This document shows, piece by piece, positions 61,001 to 64,000 of a stretch of DNA of 64,000 nucleotides (position 1 is the stretch's first letter; the number at the start of each line of letters is the position of its first letter). This DNA comes from Straminergon stramineum (lineage: Eukaryota > Streptophyta > Bryopsida > Hypnales > Calliergonaceae). Where the stretch lies: assembly GCA_963920665.1 (NCBI GenBank), contig OY987267.1, positions 372,001 to 436,000 on the forward strand, in the 5' to 3' direction. Below the pieces are notes generated by a model, which ran no database searches, was not told the DNA's origin, and saw nothing but the letters and a program-made list of their open reading frames with translations. A program made the position numbers and the translations under genes.

Positions 61001-61302
61001 TAGTTCGCCGGACCACGGAACCAGCCCCGACACAGGTTGACTGTTTTATTCCTCGAGACTAGCTGGTTTTTTTTTATCAGTGTAGTGTTTGGTGTCCTGT
61101 GTTGTGTTTCTCTGGCTTGAGGAATATTTGTCCAAAGGACAAAATTTGTCTTTGGGAAGATATTGCAGCTCTATTTTTCTCCACTGATTACTCGTATTTT
61201 TGTGATTGGTCGTAGCAAATTGAAAGGCCAAGCAAGAGAGTGGCTAAGCGGAAGCGGGATCCAGAGCAGTTTATCAAGCAGCCATCAGCTCTTAATTTAT
61301 AA
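55099..61302 (+). CDS. THUMP-domain tRNA guanine-N2 methyltransferase, THUMPD3-like (about 18 exons)
   Basis: Predicted exons: 55099-55164, 55707-55790, 56198-56254, 56415-56471, 56671-56884, 57147-57209, 57466-57526, 57826-57970, 58285-58340, 58792-58854, 59008-59123, 59325-59438, 59576-59622, 60019-60046, 60503-60622, 60715-60803, 60979-61035, 61216-61302. Phases join to 507 residues, close to the length of THUMPD3. A THUMP region (~100-200) includes IGDGIHELLGWP, with a charged Lys-rich insert at 201-249. The methyltransferase domain (~255-475) has SAM motif I DPMCGCGTI (287-295) and motif IV DMPFG (358-362), the catalytic signature of THUMPD3-type enzymes. A GLKVDVFVVRR strand follows. 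THUMPD3 works with the small activator TRMT112 to make m2G in the acceptor stem of tRNAs. A basic tail (KRVAKRKR) may be a nuclear signal. The end of exon 15 and start of exon 16 are uncertain. Confidence 0.88.
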
Positions 61303-61646
61303 TCTGATAGCCTAGTGCTCAAAGGTTATCTTCGTTTTCACATTCTCTTCTCATCATGCATCTGAAATTGTTGGAAATCTGGGATGCAGTGGATTGATGG
61401 AAGACAACCCAAATGTCACTGTAATGGAAATTTAGTGTAGCAAGTTTAGAAATTCTACCTCCGACAACAGACTGTAGAACTCTTAGTCTTTATTTTAACA
61501 TACTGTAGAAGGCGGCAGGCGACAACAGATTAAGGCACTTTCAATTGTTGACTTTGGATTGTTATTCTGGGAAGTGTCTTTGAATATCTAATATTCCAGT
61601 GGTACAGTTCAAAATATGCAAGTCTAGGGTACAGTACCCCATGATA
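61303..61646 (+). other. 3' UTR / 3' flank of the THUMPD3-like gene
   Basis: Gene-like composition continues for about 300 bp after the TAA at 61300-61302. Nothing else is recognised. Confidence 0.45.
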
Positions 61647-62354
61647 TACTCCCTCTGTCCCAAAATGATCTTCCTGCTAGACAAAATGTTTTCGATTAAG
61701 CTTAAAAATATTAATTTTAAAATCCATTTTGACCTGTAAGTAGAGTTTTATGCTCTCCTATCGTCCTAGAATTTTTAGGTTCGGGTTAGTTTTGTAAGTG
61801 CAGTTTTGGAGTGCTCAAAAGAGAGGTCTTTTGGGCATTTGCAAGGAGTACCGGTGGCCACTCTAGCATAGTTCCCGAGCTGCCTGCGTTGTTCTATCAT
61901 TCCTGCAACTCTAGTGTCCAAGTCAGTAGTCGTAGTGTGTCTGTATGTCAATTGTGTTGCAGTCTTGTGGGTTTCTTTGGTGCGCATGGCTCTGGATCTA
62001 TTGAGAGTCTATTGTGGGGCTTATGTAAGCGATGATGCAAGTCACCTTAGCATCCCACTCAACTTCGTTCAAGACTGTTGGATTTGTTTTGATATTTAAT
62101 AAAAATGCTAAGACTTTTGCATATTCTGTGCTTGTAGCTTCCATGTAGCTATGGGTGACATTAGCCAACAATCTATTGCTCTTATTTGGAGTTTGTTAAT
62201 AGTAGTACGGAGAGTTCACTTTTGACTTTGTTTCTTGACATTTTGAGACTAGTACCAAGAATTCAATCTATAGGCCCTTCCTTCCACGTCACAACTGGAA
62301 GATCATTTTGGTACACAAAATAGATGGGAACCATAAGATCATTGGGATGGAATA
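61647..62354. mobile_element. ~700-bp Stowaway-like TIR element
   Basis: Starts TACTCCCTCTGTCCCAAAAT and ends with the complement of TATTCCATCCCAATGATCTT. The CTCCCTC-type end next to TA is characteristic of Stowaway MITEs of the Tc1/mariner superfamily. The right end carries two related GATCTT blocks in tandem. The interior has no recognisable transposase. Confidence 0.55.
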
Positions 62355-63032
62355 CCATGAACTAAACTTTGCTATTTCTGAATCATTTGTTAGTAAAATT
62401 CTAAGGATGGAGGTCCTTGGGAGAAGTTGCACCTAAAATATACACTTTTTTCAAACCATCAATTTTGAATAGAATTTGGGAAATTATTGTATCACAATGT
62501 TAGCAAATGAAAGCAAAAGTGAATGCAATTGGTTTGAGAATTTCTAGAGTTCATATGGATATATTATAAATTCTCAAAGCTGAGGTTATAGGATCACCTA
62601 TTATTGACACTAGACTACCTTTAATTGGCCATCCTTGAAGTACAAAATGCTTCAACTCTCATTGGTTGCTTCAAATAACTCTTCAACTTCCATAGATTCT
62701 TCTTGAAAATTAGTGTTGAGTTTGAACAAACACTTTATTATATTTGGATTAATGTGTGGCTTGAAGAACTCTATTCTAGCTTGTAGCAAATGGATGGTGT
62801 TGCAAAAAGGTGAAGATACCTTAACCCTTAAACATTGACATGGACGTTTTGTGTTCAATGGATGATAAAGAATCTCTCTATGTAGGATTGCGACTATTCA
62901 TCCTCGAAATTTTGTGAGAAAAGTGTAGGTCTTCTACATTAGTATGACTTCCAATGAATATTTTTGGATTTTATAAAATAGGTGATGTCACACGGTTCCA
63001 AAAGGGAGTATTTCCACAATCACCAAACAATC
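62355..63032. other. AT-rich intergenic DNA with a repeat copy
   Basis: Contains copy 4 of the ~160-bp dispersed repeat on the minus strand at 62856-62995 and, beside it at 62819-62833, a CTTAACCCTTAAACA end of the TTAACCCCTAA type. Confidence 0.55.
62856..62995 (-). repeat. dispersed ~160-bp repeat, copy 4 of 4
   Basis: On the minus strand it carries the ordered blocks seen at 20418-20600, most clearly CATCCATTG at the outer edge and CACAAAATTTC in the middle. Confidence 0.55.
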
Positions 63033-63614
63033 CTTTAACCCCTAAATGTCTAGATTCATCTACAGAATTGACAATTCGAAAAAAATCATTATAAAGTGTT
63101 GTTTGGAAGAATATTTTGGAATTGATATAGAAATAAAATTTGTAGATTTTGATTTTTAGATTCCATCTATATGGTTAGATTCACTAGTGCTATCCTCAAT
63201 CTTTTTTTATAAATTTTGGAAGAGAAATTCCAAAATTCCTTCAAAATTTGATTACAAGCAAAATATTATCATTTTTTGAGTAAAATTTGTTGGAATGGAT
63301 TTGAAATGAGGTTCTCTTCACATGGTGATTTTTTGAAATTTTTGTATTCTTTAAATCTATGACCTCATTTTGGCAAATCCAAATTTGAACTAAAGTCAAT
63401 GTAGTTTGACCACTTGACATACTTGCACACTTGTAATTTTAAAAAAATAATGTACTATAGAAACACCAAATCCAACCCTTAGATAGGACAACAACTTGAT
63501 AACATATCTCCACAAATTAGAATAACTTTCATCCAAGTAGTTAGGAGGATGAAACTCTAGTTTTAATCTATTCATCGTTTAGAAAATGGACATCGGAGCG
63601 CTCAGGGGTTAAGG
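63033..63614 (-). mobile_element. ~585-bp TIR element, partner of 42940-43525
   Basis: The outer ends are CTTTAACCCCTAAATGTC and, on the minus strand, CCTTAACCCCTGAGCGCTC. The full length aligns with 42940-43525 in opposite orientation. Non-coding. Confidence 0.75.
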
Positions 63615-64000
63615 GTTAATAATTTTTCTTGATTATGGTTATATGTCAATTTTCAATAATGTGTTGAAAATATTCTTAGTAGCATTTGGAGGCTCAGAAA
63701 TTCTCACTATAGGAGACTTTTTAGAAAGTAGTAACTATTCTAACTTTGCTATAAATGTTGTTGTAAATCTTTCATATAGTGTTTAAATTATTGTGAGGTA
63801 GAATCTATAACTTAAGTTAGATGTTTTGTTTTGTTTTGTTTTGTTTGTTTGTTACGTTGAGAGCTCATGAACCATACATCCCCCGGTCACCTTCTTCGTA
63901 CCATCAGAAAGCCCTGGATGAGGAGAGGAGCATGGGTTTGGTTTCGTGGTGTTTTGACCTACGGTGTGAAAGTGATGGAATTTCAAGTTTTTTATGAATT
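63615..64000. other. intergenic DNA to the end of the window
   Basis: AT-rich up to a (GTTTT)n run at about 63824-63845; the last 140 bp are more GC-rich and may be the edge of another gene. No coding frame can be called. Confidence 0.4.

Noticed and set aside
1..64000. CRISPR array, rRNA or tRNA genes
   Set aside because: No regularly spaced repeats with unique spacers were seen, and no tRNA cloverleaf with intact A and B boxes or rRNA sequence was recognised. The tandem repeats present are microsatellites or short duplications.

Overview
The window is nuclear DNA of a land plant. Three things support this: a spliced SR factor with two CCHC zinc knuckles (the RS2Z class, known only from plants), many short GT-AG introns, and long AT-rich intergenic stretches full of small inverted-repeat transposons. 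Many hairpin elements and an AT-rich background would suit a bryophyte, lycophyte or fern, but the sequence alone does not settle the species.

Six protein genes are supported. In order they are: a HAD-superfamily hydrolase of the HDHD3 type (2531-4974, nine exons); an intronless G-patch/KOW protein like MOS2/GPKOW (16482-17777); a small, probably mitochondrial protein on the minus strand (24390-24908); an RS2Z-type splicing factor (27058-30214, six exons); an intronless protein made of four diverged ubiquitin-like domains (48843-50033); and a THUMP-domain tRNA guanine-N2 methyltransferase like THUMPD3 (55099-61302, about 18 exons). They do not form a pathway, although two act in splicing (RS2Z and MOS2/GPKOW).

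The most structured region is 5296-12918, a three-layer transposon nest. A foldback element, about 1.25 kb before insertions and with arms of about 600 bp, was hit twice in its left arm. One hit left a 1305-bp solo LTR with a TATAT target duplication. The other is a 5067-bp PIF/Harbinger element with TTA target duplication, 17-bp terminal repeats, a DDE transposase reading frame (plus strand) and a trihelix/MYB-like reading frame (minus strand). Both frames are intact except for five in-frame stops, all TAG or TGA and all explainable by single transitions.

The remaining intergenic DNA (12919-16200, 17778-24389, 30215-47600, 50034-54800, 61303-64000) is AT-rich and holds many non-autonomous TIR elements and hairpins. 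They include a TA-flanked 836-bp element, a pair of ~585-bp elements in opposite orientation, a 265-bp nested palindrome, a ~404-bp and a ~598-bp element with related ends, a seven-copy core motif, and an isolated GC-rich hairpin at 51559-51688 that resembles a MIR precursor. No rRNA, tRNA or CRISPR array was recognised.
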